Part shown: in pieces, positions 20,154 through 30,579 of the stretch | Position numbering within the stretch: position 1 is the stretch's first letter | Layout: every line of letters starts with the position of its first letter | Assembly: GCA_023053575.1 (NCBI GenBank) | Contig: JAKZAP010000013.1 | Location: 21,817,070 to 21,881,069, forward strand | DNA: 64,000 nucleotides | Reading direction: 5' to 3' | Source of the DNA: Branchinecta lynchi | Lineage: Eukaryota; Arthropoda; Branchiopoda; Anostraca; Branchinectidae | Made by a program: the position numbers and the translations under genes | Notes under the pieces: model-generated | What the model saw: the letters and a program-made list of their open reading frames with translations, nothing else | Told to the model about the DNA's origin: nothing | Database searches by the model: none

Positions 20154-20490
20154 TAATCCGTCATTTTGCCTGTCTGTCAGTTCGTCCCAAATATCCGTCA
20201 CTTCGCCCATCTCTTACGGCAGCTCACCTGTAAGTTCTCTCACCGTCATTACCTCCACCCGTCAGTTGGTAACCCGTCATTTTTCCGTCTGTCAGTTCGC
20301 CCCAAATATCCGTCACTTTGCCCATCCCTTACGGCAGCTCACCTGTAAGTTCTCTCACTGTCACTACGTCTACTCGTCAGTTGGTAACCCGTCACTTTCC
20401 GTCTGTCAGTTCGCCCCAAATATCCGTCACTTCGCCCATTTCTTACGGCAGCTCACCTGTAAGCTCTCTCACTTTCCCCCGTCAGTACCC
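20154..20490 (+). repeat. 114-115-bp minisatellite, three units
   Basis: TTCGYCCCAAATATCCGTCA recurs at 20181, 20295 and 20410, giving a period of 114-115 bases. Each unit contains CCGTCTGTCAGTTCG-like text, TTACGGCAGCTCACCTGTAAG and CCGTCAGTTGGTAACCCGTC. The last unit decays into a CCGTCAGT-rich edge. Confidence 0.85.
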
Positions 20491-20588
20491 CCGTCAGTTG
20501 CACCTGACGGTAGGCCGTCAGGTCGCCCACCCGTATCGCCCGCCCGTCCACGACAAGATTTGGTTTTACGAGCATGGCAGGAGACAGT

Positions 20589-20791
20589 AGCTGCGTTTTT
20601 GCAGATACCATGTATCTGATACACGGTTTCTCTGCAAAAACGACTATTGCCGAAATTGCACTTTTCGAAGCCATCCCAAAAGAAACAGTGACATCCAGTT
20701 ACGTCACTATGTGGTATCAGATACCACGGTAACTGCGAAAACGACTTTAGACCGTGGTATTGGATACCGTGGTATCTGCAAAAACGCAACT
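20589..20791 (+). mobile_element. Family B MITE, copy 1
   Basis: Inverted ends AGCTGCGTTTTTGCAGATAC (left) and GTATCTGCAAAAACGCAACT (right). The interior is built from palindromic GATACCACGGTATC-like pieces and carries GGGATGGCTTCGAAAAGTGC-like text in reverse. No coding sequence. Other copies lie at 26528, 30157, 59095 and 60823. Confidence 0.75.
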
Positions 20792-20828
20792 ATCGTAAGT
20801 TGCTCTAAAGGAGGATGTGTATCTGGTT

Positions 20829-21156
20829 CAGGGGCGTCACGACGGGGGGGGGGCGCCCCTCCCCCAATCCTGTTGGCCAGTCGGTAAAAAATAACCGAGT
20901 CTGCGCGAAGCGCCGCGATTTTTCGACAAAACAGTTGATTTTTTTTCATGAAAACAGTCGGTTTTTCTGAAAATTGGTCGATTTTTCTGAAAATCAGTGG
21001 ATTTTTCTGAAGATCAGTCGATTTTTTTCAAAAATGTAATTTGTGTTGTTGAAAACACTCGTTTCTTCTGCAAAGAAAGTCGGTTAAAATTACCAGCCAG
21101 TCGGTAAATGCCTCGCCCCCCCCCCCCCCGCCCAAACATTTTGGCGAGTAACGCCA
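20829..21156 (-). mobile_element. Family K element, copy 1 (reverse)
   Basis: It starts GGGGCGTCACG and ends GCGAGTAACGCC, imperfect inverted ends. Inside are repeated ~20-base units of the type AAAATCGACTGATTTTCAGA in reverse, and poly-C (21118-21130). Other copies lie at 27074, 51424 and 57111. Confidence 0.65.
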
Positions 21157-21182
21157 ATCTGGTTACACATCTTCTCTTTCTG

Positions 21183-21345
21183 CAGAGCTGTCTGATCGCC
21201 TGGAAAATGTCCAAAAGAGAGCAGTGAGAATCATTCTGGATGACCATAATATTTCATATGAAGAGGCTCTCATCAAACTTGAAGTTCCTAAATTAACTGA
21301 GCGCAGAAATACTCTTTCAAACAAATTTGGAGCTAAGATATTGTG
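21183..21345 (+). pseudogene. LINE RT C-terminal remnant
   Basis: The frame reads LSDRLENVQKRAVRIILDDH then ISYEEALIKLEVPKLTERRN, the LE.vQKRA.RII....SYEEAL...gLPtL.ERR signature of LINE polymerase C-termini. It is flanked by family K (left) and a poly-C tract leading to family A (right). Only about 55 residues remain. Confidence 0.7.
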
Positions 21346-21456
21346 TTGTCCTCAGATGACCCATCTATTCCCCCCCCCCCCCCGGCTTCCTTGCGTCGGT
21401 CCGAGAGAGATACGGGCAATCAATTATCTCCATATCCTGCTAATTCTTCTGCCTAC

Positions 21457-22880
21457 TTTTTATGGTACTTGATCATACTCAAGTGCCATATAGCGATCGT
21501 AATTTCTGTCGGTCTGTCGTTCTGTCGGTCTGTCCCGGTTTTGCTAATTTGGGCACTTACACACAAGCTAGGACGATGAAACTTCGCAGGCATATCAGGG
21601 ACCCGACCAGATCAACTTACAAATAAACGCTACCCCAATCCGACTTTCCCTGGATCTGGGAGTCCGGAAACTATAAAGCAAAAGGTGAGCAAAAGGTAGC
21701 AAAAAGAGCGCTGCCCAAATGCGGGATCGATCTGCGGACCTCTGTGTCGCGAGTCAGGTGACTACGTGGCCAGGACTTGATGTTTTAAAAAGCGAATGCG
21801 GGAATAGATACGGTTTAAGATTAAAGTAAGACCAAGTGGTCGAAAGTGGTTAAATTACACAAATCTCGGGAAACGCTTCCACATAAGCTAGGACAATGAA
21901 ACTTGGCAGGAATATCAGGGAACAGACCAGATTAGCCTGGAAATAATCACTTCCAGATCCGATCATAGTGGGGGGAGTGGAGGCATGGGGGGGGGGCGGA
22001 AATCTTTTGAAACGCTTAGGATCGAGGGATCGGGATGGAACTTGAAGGGAAGAACGAGCATTAACCCTAGATACTTTATTGACAAAATAGGACCGGATCG
22101 TGTCGCAGTGGAGGGTGTCGGCGAGGGGTTTCTTGGATTTCCGCGGTGATCATGAGTTAGGGTACTTCCAGATGTACTATGACCATGAAATTTGGCAGGC
22201 ATATTATGTACTTTCCTAGATCGACTTGGAAATAGTTCCTTTCCCGATACGGTGATGTTGGGGGAGTGGAGGGATGGGGATCCAGCATCTAGTGACATGC
22301 ATAACTTTAGAACGGGTGATCGGACGTGAACGAAACTTGAGAAGTGTCAGAAACAAGTACCTCACATGATCAATTTCAAGTTCGGAACGAATCCAATAAC
22401 TGGGGGGGGGGGAGCTGGAGGGGGGTGCAAGAAATCTCGTGAAACGCTTAGAGTCGAGAGGTCGGGATGGGACTTGGAGGAAAGAACACGCATAAGCCGT
22501 AGAGACAATACTGACAAAAACAGGACCGGATCTTGTCACAGTTGGGGGAGTTTGAGAGGGTTTTCCACAATTATGGTCATCACGAGCTGGGGTGATTCCA
22601 AATGTGCTATGACCATGAAACTTAGCAGGCTGTGCTATGGCCATGAAACTTGGCAGGCATGTTAGGCACTCTGTCAGATTGGCTCAGAATAGTCCCTCCC
22701 CCGATCCGATCATCGTTGTGAGAGAAACAGTTATCAGTGAGTAGAAAACCATGACAGATTTAGTAGATTAAGTCGATTTTCTGATGAAATGAATATCGGG
22801 AAAGAGATGCGGCCTTGACAACTGCAAACCGTATCTGACAAACATGCTAACTGTTCTTACAAGTGCCATAGAGCTTTCAG
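21457..22880 (+). mobile_element. Family A element, forward copy with both ends
   Basis: The left end is a hairpin (ATGGTACTTGATCATACTCAAGTGCC) of which the last ten bases, CAAGTGCCAT, recur at the right end (about 22859-22868). In between lie the GTCGGTCTGTC block and repeated cores with GAAACTTGGCAGG, G-rich tracts (22387-22394) and AACGGGTGATCGGA. There is no transposase. A tRNA-like relic is embedded near 21706. Confidence 0.65.
21706..21776 (-). ncRNA. tRNA-like relic within family A
   Basis: On the minus strand TAGTCACCTGACTCGCGACA followed by CAGAGGTCCGCAGATCGATC resembles A-box, anticodon-arm and B-box regions of a tRNA gene. The acceptor stem is not convincing, so I treat it as a tRNA-derived relic, perhaps of a SINE. 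Confidence 0.35.
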
Positions 22881-22887
22881 GTCTTGT

Positions 22888-23032
22888 TACGTAGTTTCAT
22901 CCCATCATTTATTTCTGGTCATATCTTGTAAGTGTATTAGTTAACTTGTTTCGTGTCTGTGTATTTTGTATATTTGTATTTCTCTTCTAGCTTTTAGCTA
23001 TTTGGACTAAACTTGATTGATTGATTGATTGT
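22888..23032 (+). mobile_element. LINE 3' tail ending in (GATT)n
   Basis: GTAGTTTCATCCCATCATTT to CTTTTAGCTATTTGGACTAA and a (GATT)n end recur at 60403-60545 (reverse), 49935-49990 (reverse) and, interrupted, at 62395-63160. This is the 3' end of one LINE family. Confidence 0.65.
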
Positions 23033-23848
23033 TAGGATATCATAGGGTTTAAACGTGATTCGTAACTTGTCTGTAGGGGCAGAAGTTGCGTGAACGAAAA
23101 GCTGTTCTTGTGCGGAAGCGAGGAAACTAAAGCTGCTTTTACATTGAAGCGTTGTTGCGATGCGTCGCGTATGCGTTTATTGTGTTATCTTGCGTAGCGT
23201 ATCTTTCACACCTGCGCGAGAACATGTCACGCTGGGTGCGTGCGTATTTACGTTTTCTTTTTTTTGGTGTCTTTTGCCAAATTTTCATTTCTTTCATCAA
23301 TTACTAAGTTTGTAATTATCGGTCATGTCCGAAAGCTCCGAAACGAACGAAAATGCTGAATTAATTCAGCATTTTATGCAGCATTTCGCTTTCGGACTTA
23401 AATTTTCGCTCAGTTAATGCAGCATTAAGTTAGCATAAAATTCTTCGACAAATTCAACAAGAATGCTAAATTTTACGCTGACTTTTCAAGAAGAAACTGG
23501 GGAGTACGGCGATTCTCTCAGTGTTTTCGGCGGCAAATGTAACAAGTTCAAAAAGACAACTGACAATTCGGCAAACATTCCAAATTCTAAGACAACTGGC
23601 GATCATGGCCAATGAAGAAAGGGAAGATAAGAAGGTTAGATATCAGTAGCTGATCCATTTTGTCAGCTTTAAACAGCTAATTCTTTTTTCTTCTTCTTCT
23701 TCCTTACTTAAATTTTGGTATTCTAGAAGTGTCAGAGAAGAAAAAAAGGTAACAGCTTTCGGACAAAAAAGAAAATGCAGCATTAATGCAGCATTAACAG
23801 CACCAAAAAGCTTTCGGCCACGTTCATCATTAGTAGCATACATTCAAG

Positions 23849-24053
23849 CAATGCTTACAATGGATATACGTCAGCTACGATTCTTCATCAGTGATATTTC
23901 GGCCTTTTCTTGGTAACGGTTCTCGTCAGGCTCTCAATCTTCTGGGTCAACGTCGTGGAAGGAAACAAACCTGTAATAACCCCTTGCCTAGAAGGGGCCG
24001 AAATATCGATGATGAAGAATCGTAGCTGACGTATATCCGTTGTAAACATTGTT
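23849..24053. mobile_element. Family C foldback, long form
   Basis: The arms CAATGCTTACAATGGATATA and its inverted partner (TATATCCGTTGTAAACATTG) enclose a CGTCAGCTACGATTCTTCAT stem and the GGCCTTTTCTTGG / CCTTGCCTAGAAGGGGCC core. The whole element can fold into one long hairpin. Confidence 0.7.
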
Positions 24054-24414
24054 TGAATATATGTTTCAGAGTCTTATCATTAGTAGGTTTTTCTTCATCA
24101 TTAGTAGGTTATTCTCCAGTTTCTCTTCAAAAACTTAAATTTTTCACTGAAAATCTGATGCGTAACGCGTTGCGTTTTATTTATCTGCGAAAGCTCTGCG
24201 TTGCGTCGCCGCAATGGTGACGCAGTCGCGTAGCTTAGTTTGAAAGGCTCTACGCGTCAATTTGAAAGCGACTTAAAACACACAGTCCGGTAAGATTATG
24301 CATGCACAATTCTGGGCGCGGTGGGCACATACCTTTGTACAACAGCTTCTGTCCCCTCTTTGTGAGTTTTTTCAACGCGAAATTTTAAATTCTTTTCCTC
24401 TTTATTAGATTAAT

Positions 24415-24606
24415 TATTGAATTTTTAGCGTTTTAATTTGTTGCAATCCTTGTTCTAGTGTAATTATTGAATATTTGACTATGTTAAAAGCGCAATTGTA
24501 TATAGTTATGTTTGACGAGATAACAAATATTCGGTTTTTTGTTAATACCGTAAGGAATGTTTTATCGAATAATAAAGATTGATTGATTGATTGATTGATT
24601 GATGTG
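24415..24606 (+). mobile_element. LINE 3' tail with (GATT)n microsatellite
   Basis: A T/A-rich tail ending AATAAAGATTGATTGATTGA and further GATT units at 24572-24604. The upstream text differs from the tail at 22888, so it is another LINE family. Confidence 0.5.
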
Positions 24607-24701
24607 TATAGTTGTGCTCTGCGAAGTATGTCCATTCGCATTTGTTTTGTGCAGTTTGCCGTTACTGCAGATAAAATTTGCAAATACTATTTCCTTTCCA
24701 G

Positions 24702-24876
24702 GTATTTCCGCACCAGAGAGCGTGGCGGTTGACTGGGTTGCGAAAAATTTCTACGTTTCTGACTCGAGCAATAAGCAGATTGTCGCCTGTTCGATCGTAG
24801 GAATTCAGTGTACTATCGTTCTTCAAGGATCCCCAATAGATAGACCCCAAGACCTTGCAGTGGATTCGGTTGAAAA
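24702..24876 (+). CDS. LRP1: LRP1-like exon 5: propeller 1 blades
   Basis: Acceptor cctttccag ends at 24701 and donor gtaagt starts at 24877; 175 bases, phase 1-2. The peptide APESVAVDWVAKNFYVSDSS is a classic blade entry (vAvDW..kNlYwtD) with YVSD in place of YWTD, followed by VACSIVGIQCTIVL, whose Cys pair matches the C.R.G..CVTLL segment of LRP1 propeller 1, and PQDLAVDSVEK. The phase-2 intron falls exactly before the LIFWTD strand of the next exon, as at exon 10/11. Confidence 0.88.
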
Positions 24877-24898
24877 GTAAGTTGTTCTGCTTAATTAA

Positions 24899-25573
24899 AG
24901 AACCTGTCTTACCTATAATACTAACGCAACCGACTTCGATAATCGCTCCGTGTATTTCCCAATCCGGAGACCCCAATTTCGTACGTTACATTCTACCCCT
25001 CTAAAAAAACACGCTGGTTTTCTCACTTGCCGTCTTTTGCTACCTTCGATCTGTATCGCTCTGTCGACGGTTGTCTGCGAGAATTTTTTCCATAAGAAAA
25101 ACCGGTTATGTAAATTGTTTCCCTGTTTTCGCTATAAGTCAACCGGTTTCGGAAAAGGCTTAAAACAGCCAAATCGTGGGTTATTTGTCGAAAGCACAGC
25201 CTAGTTTTAAAGTATTTATATATATAAAAAAACTAAAGTTGAAGAGTAAATAGTGTGAGGGCCCGATGAAAAATTTATCACAAAATAGTACTATGAAGTT
25301 GTATGAAAAAGTAGCATGCAGTATTAACGATGCTACTACATGCTTCTACTTCAAGGCTACCGTGTTGCTGCATACTACTATATGCTACTATTAGCAAGAC
25401 TGGATGCTACTATGGCAAGACAGGATACTACTGGATACTACTACATACGACTGGACCAGTGTGAGGCACATTAAATGAAAGTATTCTTTGCTATTACATA
25501 GTATTACATGCACCTTTTTTCGTACCACTACCATATTACTAAGCAGGCTACAAATTTTTCATCGGGGGGTCCT
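24899..25573 (+). mobile_element. Family G TTAA element interrupted by a family D element
   Basis: Left end AGAACCTGTCTTACC with TTAA outside (24895-24898); right end GGGTCCT followed by TTAA (25574-25577). The interior matches 38641-39009 and 51868-52185 (GACCCCAATTTCGTAC, GGTTTTCTCACTTGCCG). The right end is split by the D copy at 25262-25566: GTGTGAGG before and GGGTCCTTTAA after reconstitute the uninterrupted end seen at 39009. Confidence 0.8.
25262..25566 (+). mobile_element. Family D MITE, complete copy 1
   Basis: Inverted ends CCCGATGAAAAATTT and AAATTTTTCATCGGG, about 305 bp, interior of ATGCTACTA-type short repeats (GCATGCAGTATTAACGATGC, GGATGCTACTATGGCAAG). No coding sequence. Confidence 0.82.
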
Positions 25574-25914
25574 TTAAGGATTAAGGAACGACCGCGTATA
25601 CGTAGTCATTAAGCATATATAATCAATGGTAGCGCAGTGTCCAAAGGCACAAGTGTAATAAAAAGAAATGCAAAACATAATTATATATTCTAAAACATAA
25701 GTATATTCTCAGGCTCGACTGCATGAGTATTGATGCAGGTGTAAGAAGACATGACGAGTGTGCATCTGGAATGGTCAGTGATTGGCCAAGTCGGTTCTTG
25801 TTTCGATTTGAAGGTGCTACCGATACGGGAAATGAATTGGCACTGTATTTCTAGTCTGCTAAGTAATTGGGTTGGCTCCGCGATGCATGGATGTTCATGT
25901 GTCGTCGAGAAGTC

Positions 25915-26505
25915 AGTTACAAAGTCTAGAGAGATTGCACCATACCCAACGAAAACGGACGGGATCCTAACGAACAAATTTAACATTAGGAGGTATAGGA
26001 CTTTCGACTTTGAAACTAAATTACCGGCTTTTGATAGCCACTTTGAGCCAGCAAATTGCAGGATTGTTAATCTGGCTCCTTCTGGAGCAATATAACTTTT
26101 GTAAATGAGTGTTCTTTCTGATCAAAGTTTGAAGGCGTCAAAGTTTGTAAACAAACACGGAATCTCGTCCTATTGGTCAATTATGACACAAATTTTCAAA
26201 TCTGCGTCATCGCCGACCAATAGGATTCGAGACTCCTCTTTTGTGTTCAAACTTTGAAGCCTTCGAGCTCTTACTTCCTTGGAAACTCTTTTGTTAAAGT
26301 AGAACTATACGATTAAGGAAAAGCCCAGTTAACATTCCTGCAAGTCCCTTGATCAGAATGATGGTCAAACGCCGGTAATTTAATTCCAAACTTGAAAGTA
26401 ATATACCTTCCAATATTAAATTTTGTTGTTACGTTCCCGTAATGACTGTGTAGCGATATCCGTTTCCATCGGGTAGGGTGCAATCTCTCTATATCCAGTA
26501 AATCG
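25915..26505. repeat. ~590-bp foldback (large inverted repeat)
   Basis: Left-arm text AGAGAGATTGCACCATACCC (25929) through AAATTACCGGCTTTTGA is inverted at 26320-26500 (TCAAACGCCGGTAATTTAA ... GGGTAGGGTGCAATCTCTCT). The centre is again inverted: CCTATTGGTC faces GACCAATAGG and CAAAGTTTGAAGGC faces an inverted partner. The arms are diverged to roughly similar degree along their length. No coding content. Confidence 0.75.
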
Positions 26506-26527
26506 AAACTTGTCCAAGCTGATTCTT

Positions 26528-26655
26528 TGCCTTCTAGTTGCGTTTTCGCGGATATCATGGTATCTGCTACCACGGTCGAAAGTCGTTTTTGCAGTTAAAT
26601 CTGATCAGTTACCGGGGTAACTGGTACCAGATGCCACGGTCCAGACCGTAGGGTA
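26528..26655 (+). mobile_element. Family B MITE, partial copy 2
   Basis: Starts near TTGCGTTTTCGCGGATATCA and contains the GATACCACGG/CCGTGGTATC-type palindromes; the right end is degraded. Confidence 0.5.
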
Positions 26656-27073
26656 GTAACTCACCTTAATGTCTGGAAAATTTTCCTCGTTTTCATCATC
26701 AATAGGCGGGCTTTGGTTTTGTCAGATCGGTGGAAAAGAAGTTTGGCACTTTTGATAAGTGGATTTAAGTATTTCTTTATTTCTTTTGGGGTGACTTCTG
26801 AAAGTGCAAATTCAGCAATTGTCATTTTCACCATTTCCACCATGGTTGCATCACTATGCAACCAGAGAAAACAGCGTCCTAGATATGCAGTGACTCTGTG
26901 TTATCATTTGATTACTCCTCCTATACCTAGTTTGAATACTACCGAGTTTGAAGATCCCTCTGTTCAGTCTGAGGAACCTCCCGGACATTAATTTGCTGAG
27001 TTCCTTTAACCATTATTGAGATTTTACTAAATTTTCATTGTCCACATTTAATCGTTAGGCTATATGCTGCGCG

Positions 27074-27446
27074 GAGGCGTTACTAGCCAATATGTTTGGG
27101 GGAGGGCAAGGGATTTATTGACTGGCTGCTCATTTTTACCGACTGTTCTTTGCAGGAAAACCGACTGTTTCTAAGAAAAGTCGACAGATTTGACGAAAAA
27201 TCAACTGATTTTCAGAAAAACCGACAGTTTAAAAAAAGGAATATTTTTACGAAAAACCGTCTATATAAAGAATTTTTTTTACCATATTTGACGGTGCAAA
27301 ACGGATGTCAGCTATATTTTATTAGAGCTATGTTTCGGCCCTTCTTGGCAAGGGTCCTCTTGATGCTCCAGCCGCGCTCAAGCTGGAAAACGAATTTCGA
27401 AGTTCATTGCGGGAAAGGAGCGTCCCCCCTCATACCTGACGCCCCT
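27074..27446 (+). mobile_element. Family K element, copy 2, with family C half nested
   Basis: Starts GGAGGCGTTACTAGCC and ends CATACCTGACGCCCC, with AAAACCGACTGTTT-type units inside. From 27288 to about 27390 a family C half (TTTGACGGTGCAAAACGGAT, CCCTTCTTGGCAAGGGTCCT) interrupts it. A second C half follows at about 27480-27560. Confidence 0.65.
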
Positions 27447-27674
27447 GATGCTATGGCAATTTAAATTAAAGACTCGTAACGGATAAGTCAACTAGGAGCA
27501 ATATTTGATTTTATTTCTGCGACAGTTCGGCCCTTCTTGGCAAGGATCCTCTTCAGGCAGAAGAAACAAATCTGCAACAAAATAAATGGAGCATCTAGCA
27601 ACTATAACTGCTCTGTTTTGGGTAACTACTCCTTAGACATTGGTGAAGGGGAAAGCTAATGCTGTGATTTCATT

Positions 27675-28565
27675 TTTGGGATTCAAGTGGAGGGATACCT
27701 ATGACATCGCAAAAGTTGTCCCTTTGGTTCATCGGACAGGTCAAGTTCGTAGATGGCTTTGTAGCTCTACATTTAAGGGTGGGGGTTCAAATTAAGTGGT
27801 AAACAAAACATTTTGAAACAGATAATGTGGTAGTCGATTATGAGGTAAAAAGACAATGTGAACACGATGATGAAAACCATTTTCTCGCCGGACAAATAGT
27901 TCGTCCGGAATCCGGCAAAAACCGAAAAGTTTGTTAAAAGTAAAAATTTTATTTCATGTTGATTAGATTTTCAATTTAGAGGTAAGAAGACTTGCTGAAC
28001 ACTTGTATGAAAATAATTTCTACCCGGACAAGTAGTTCGTCCGGAATCCGGCCAAAACCGGAGAATTTGTTATAAAAAACAATTTATTTGTAGTTGATTA
28101 GAAATCCGATTTTGGGGTAAGAAATGATGCTGAATCCTTATATGACAATCATTTTTTTACTAGGACATATAGTTTGCCCGGAATCCGGATGGAACCGGAA
28201 GATTTGTTATAAGTTAAATTTTTATTCAAAGTTGACTAGATGTTTGATTTTTGGGGAATTAGATACGCCTAGTTCGTTTTTTAGCTTTCTTTTTTTCACC
28301 GGACAAGTAGTTCCGGAAGTCGGTCGAAACCGGAAAATTGGCAGAAGTGAGGCAGGAAGTTTTTGTCAAAATAGATATGACTATTATAGGGGTAAACACA
28401 CATGCTGAATCCGTATCTGAACTTGGTTTTCACAGATGATTAGCTATTTGGTCTTAATCTGTTTCTGAATTTTGGTAAAAAAAAAACTGGACCTGGCGAA
28501 GACAAGACCCAATTGTCTAGATCAAATATTTTATTTTTGGGATCCCATCGAAACCTTTGGTCTTG
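27675..28565 (+). mobile_element. Family E element, forward copy
   Basis: Left end TTTTGGGATTCAAGTGGAGG, right end TTTTTGGGATCCCATCGAAA. Internal ~130-bp units repeat GTTGATTAGA, GTAAGAAGAC and GACAAGTAGTTCGTCCGGAA. Fewer units show the TCCGGAATCCGG palindrome than in the copy at 61051. Confidence 0.72.
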
Positions 28566-28812
28566 TTTCTTCACAGCTGCTGTTTTGCTGCTTGATTGGG
28601 TCGTTGACATGGACATGGGAGTTTTTTTTTTCAATATTTTCTCTATAAAGTACTGGAGGAATCCTAAAAATCACCTGTTATTAGCGGGTAGCAAATGCCA
28701 GTTGGGGAAAGGAATGTCATCGGCAGTCTACCAGAAAGAAAAGGATATCTAAGTGCCTAAAAACTAAGAAAAGGTATTCTATTTTCACCAATCTTTCTTT
28801 TTTCTTTTTCAG

Positions 28813-29026
28813 GCTAATTTTCTGGACTGATTTTGTAAAAGGCCGATCTGGCTCCGCGTATATTGGCAGAGCAAACCTAGATGGCTCTGAGCGCCGAAAG
28901 CTGCCGGTTGAGGGATTGCATCTACCGAACACGTTGGCCGTAGATACTGAAGAAAAGAGGCTGTATTTCGGTGATCTTGAGACAAAAAGGATTGAAAGTG
29001 TCAGTTACCAAGGAGACCATCGAAAG
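28813..29026 (+). CDS. LRP1: LRP1-like exon 6: propeller 1 blades
   Basis: Acceptor tttctttttcag ends at 28812 and donor gtaggt starts at 29027; 214 bases, phase 2-0. The first strand is LIFWTDFVKG, a good YWTD-type motif, followed by IGRANLDGSERRKL (the R..LDG..R..l turn), LPNTLAVDTEEKRLYFGDLE (second blade, YFGD) and KRIESVSYQGDHRK. Two full blades per exon are typical of this family. Confidence 0.92.
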
Positions 29027-29087
29027 GTAGGTTGACCTCTGCAAGTTATGATGCGTACGTTAGAATTTAAAAGGTCAAGATCGACCT

Positions 29088-29433
29088 GAGGGGACGTTTG
29101 CGCGTGGATGGCTCTGGTCTCGTCCAGATCGACTGACATTTTCGACGTGGATGCCGTCGATCTTTTCGTCATTTTCGTGTGAACGCATGAAAAGTTGAAC
29201 GGGCCATTCACCACGATGGATGCCTCCCTTCAGCACCGCTCCCAGGGCAGCGTTGAGCTGCACCGGGATATTGCGTGGACCTTCCCACTCATGTGCTCCC
29301 CTTCAGCAGAATGGGCATTTTCGCGTTGACGGAACCCATCTTTCTCAGCGATCAACGCCCGATCGATTTTCTCACGTTCGCATGAACGGGATCACCCGTC
29401 TAGCTCTACAGCCATCCACGCGTAAACGTCCTC
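29088..29433. mobile_element. Terminal-inverted-repeat element, GC-rich
   Basis: GGACGTTTGCGCGTGGATGG (29092-29111) faces AGCCATCCACGCGTAAACGT (29410-29429). The interior has further CGATCGATT/CGATCGACA-like palindromic parts and no open frame of note. It is one copy only in the window, so the ends are approximate. Confidence 0.6.
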
Positions 29434-29782
29434 TAAGTCAGGTGATGTAACGACCGTTGTACTATTCTCGAGGTCATGTCATTGCAGTCACTATCCGCTC
29501 GTAATGTTGTAAATCTAAAAGGTAAACATTTACGTAAGTCCAGCTGATAGCTTGCGATTTGTAACGAAATAGTAACAAGGGCACACGATAGAATGACCAT
29601 CGTCTGCTATCCTTAAGTTCATGTCACTGCACTGATTAGCCTACTCGCCCGTACAGTTATTTAAAGCAGATAAGGAAGTTCCACTGTTAGCACCAGTGGA
29701 TTGCTAGGCCAAAGTGAATGCTTTATTCGTAAATTGCCCCCCCCCCCCCCCCTACACACATACACGCACAGATAAACCTGTA

Positions 29783-29930
29783 ACATGATAGGTTTGTTTC
29801 CTTCCACGACGTTGACCCTGAAGATTGACAGCCTGACGAGGACCCTTGCCAAGAAGGGCCGAAGTATCGCTGTTGAAGCATCGTAGCTGACGTATCTGTT
29901 GTATACATTATTTGAATATATGTTTCAAAG
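29783..29930 (+). mobile_element. Family C, one arm
   Basis: GAGGACCCTTGCCAAGAAGG then CATCGTAGCTGACGTATCTG matches the right arm of the foldback at 23849-24053, preceded by GGTTTGTTTCCTTCCACGAC. The partner arm is missing. Confidence 0.55.
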
Positions 29931-30156
29931 TCAGCTTGGGCTCAAGGAATATTTAGCTGGTTATTGCCTTATTTTGAGGCATAGTATGGACCGAATAGTG
30001 ATTTTGGGAGGATGCGGTGTTCCGAAACCGCGGAAAAATAAGTACTGCAAAAGCCGCAAAATTCGATGCTGCGAAACTCACCGCGACAGCCACAGTTATA
30101 AATGTGATCAAGGAAACCAATGAACAACTTGCGACGTTATAGGAAACAAATACAGT

Positions 30157-30570
30157 AGTTGAGTTTTTGCAGATACCATGGTATCTGATACCATGGTTAA
30201 AGTCGTTTTTTCAGTTATCACGGTATATGATACCAAGGTCAAAGGTGTTTTTGCAGTTATCGTGGTATTATGTCAGTTATCGTGGTCTCTGATATTCTGA
30301 TACCACGGTCCGACCGTGGTAACTGATCGTGGTATCTGAAAAGTTATCTCACTTTCATCAGTTTTTTGAAATGGTGGGAAAGAAGTTTGGCAATTAGTGA
30401 TGTGACTGAATATCAGTTTTTCTTTTGGGATGACTTTGAAAAGCGCAATTTCGGCAATTGCCGTTTTTGCAGAGCAACCGTATATCAGAGACCACGGTAT
30501 CTGCAGAAATGACTAATGTAAATCCAGCTACTGTGGTAACAGATACCATGGTATCTGCAAAAACGCAGCT
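30157..30570 (+). mobile_element. Family B MITE, copy 3
   Basis: Left end AGTTGAGTTTTTGCAGATAC, right end GGTATCTGCAAAAACGCAGC. Outside are AGT (left) and GGT (right), a possible decayed 3-base duplication. It contains the GATGACTTTGAAAAGCGCAA block seen in other B copies. Confidence 0.72.
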
Positions 30571-30579
30571 GGTGACAGT

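Larger units (their letters stand above)
19866..24701 (+). other. Intron 4 (repeat-filled)
   Basis: In order: family C part (19915-20060), a 114-bp minisatellite, family B and K elements, a LINE remnant, a forward family A element, a LINE tail, an AT-rich zone with a family C foldback, and a second LINE tail ending in (GATT)n. Confidence 0.75.
24877..28812 (+). other. Intron 5 (repeat-filled)
   Basis: It holds a family G element with D nested in it, a ~590-bp foldback, family B, K and C parts, and a forward family E element. From 26651 to 27060 and from 28570 to 28810 I see nothing recognisable. Confidence 0.75.
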
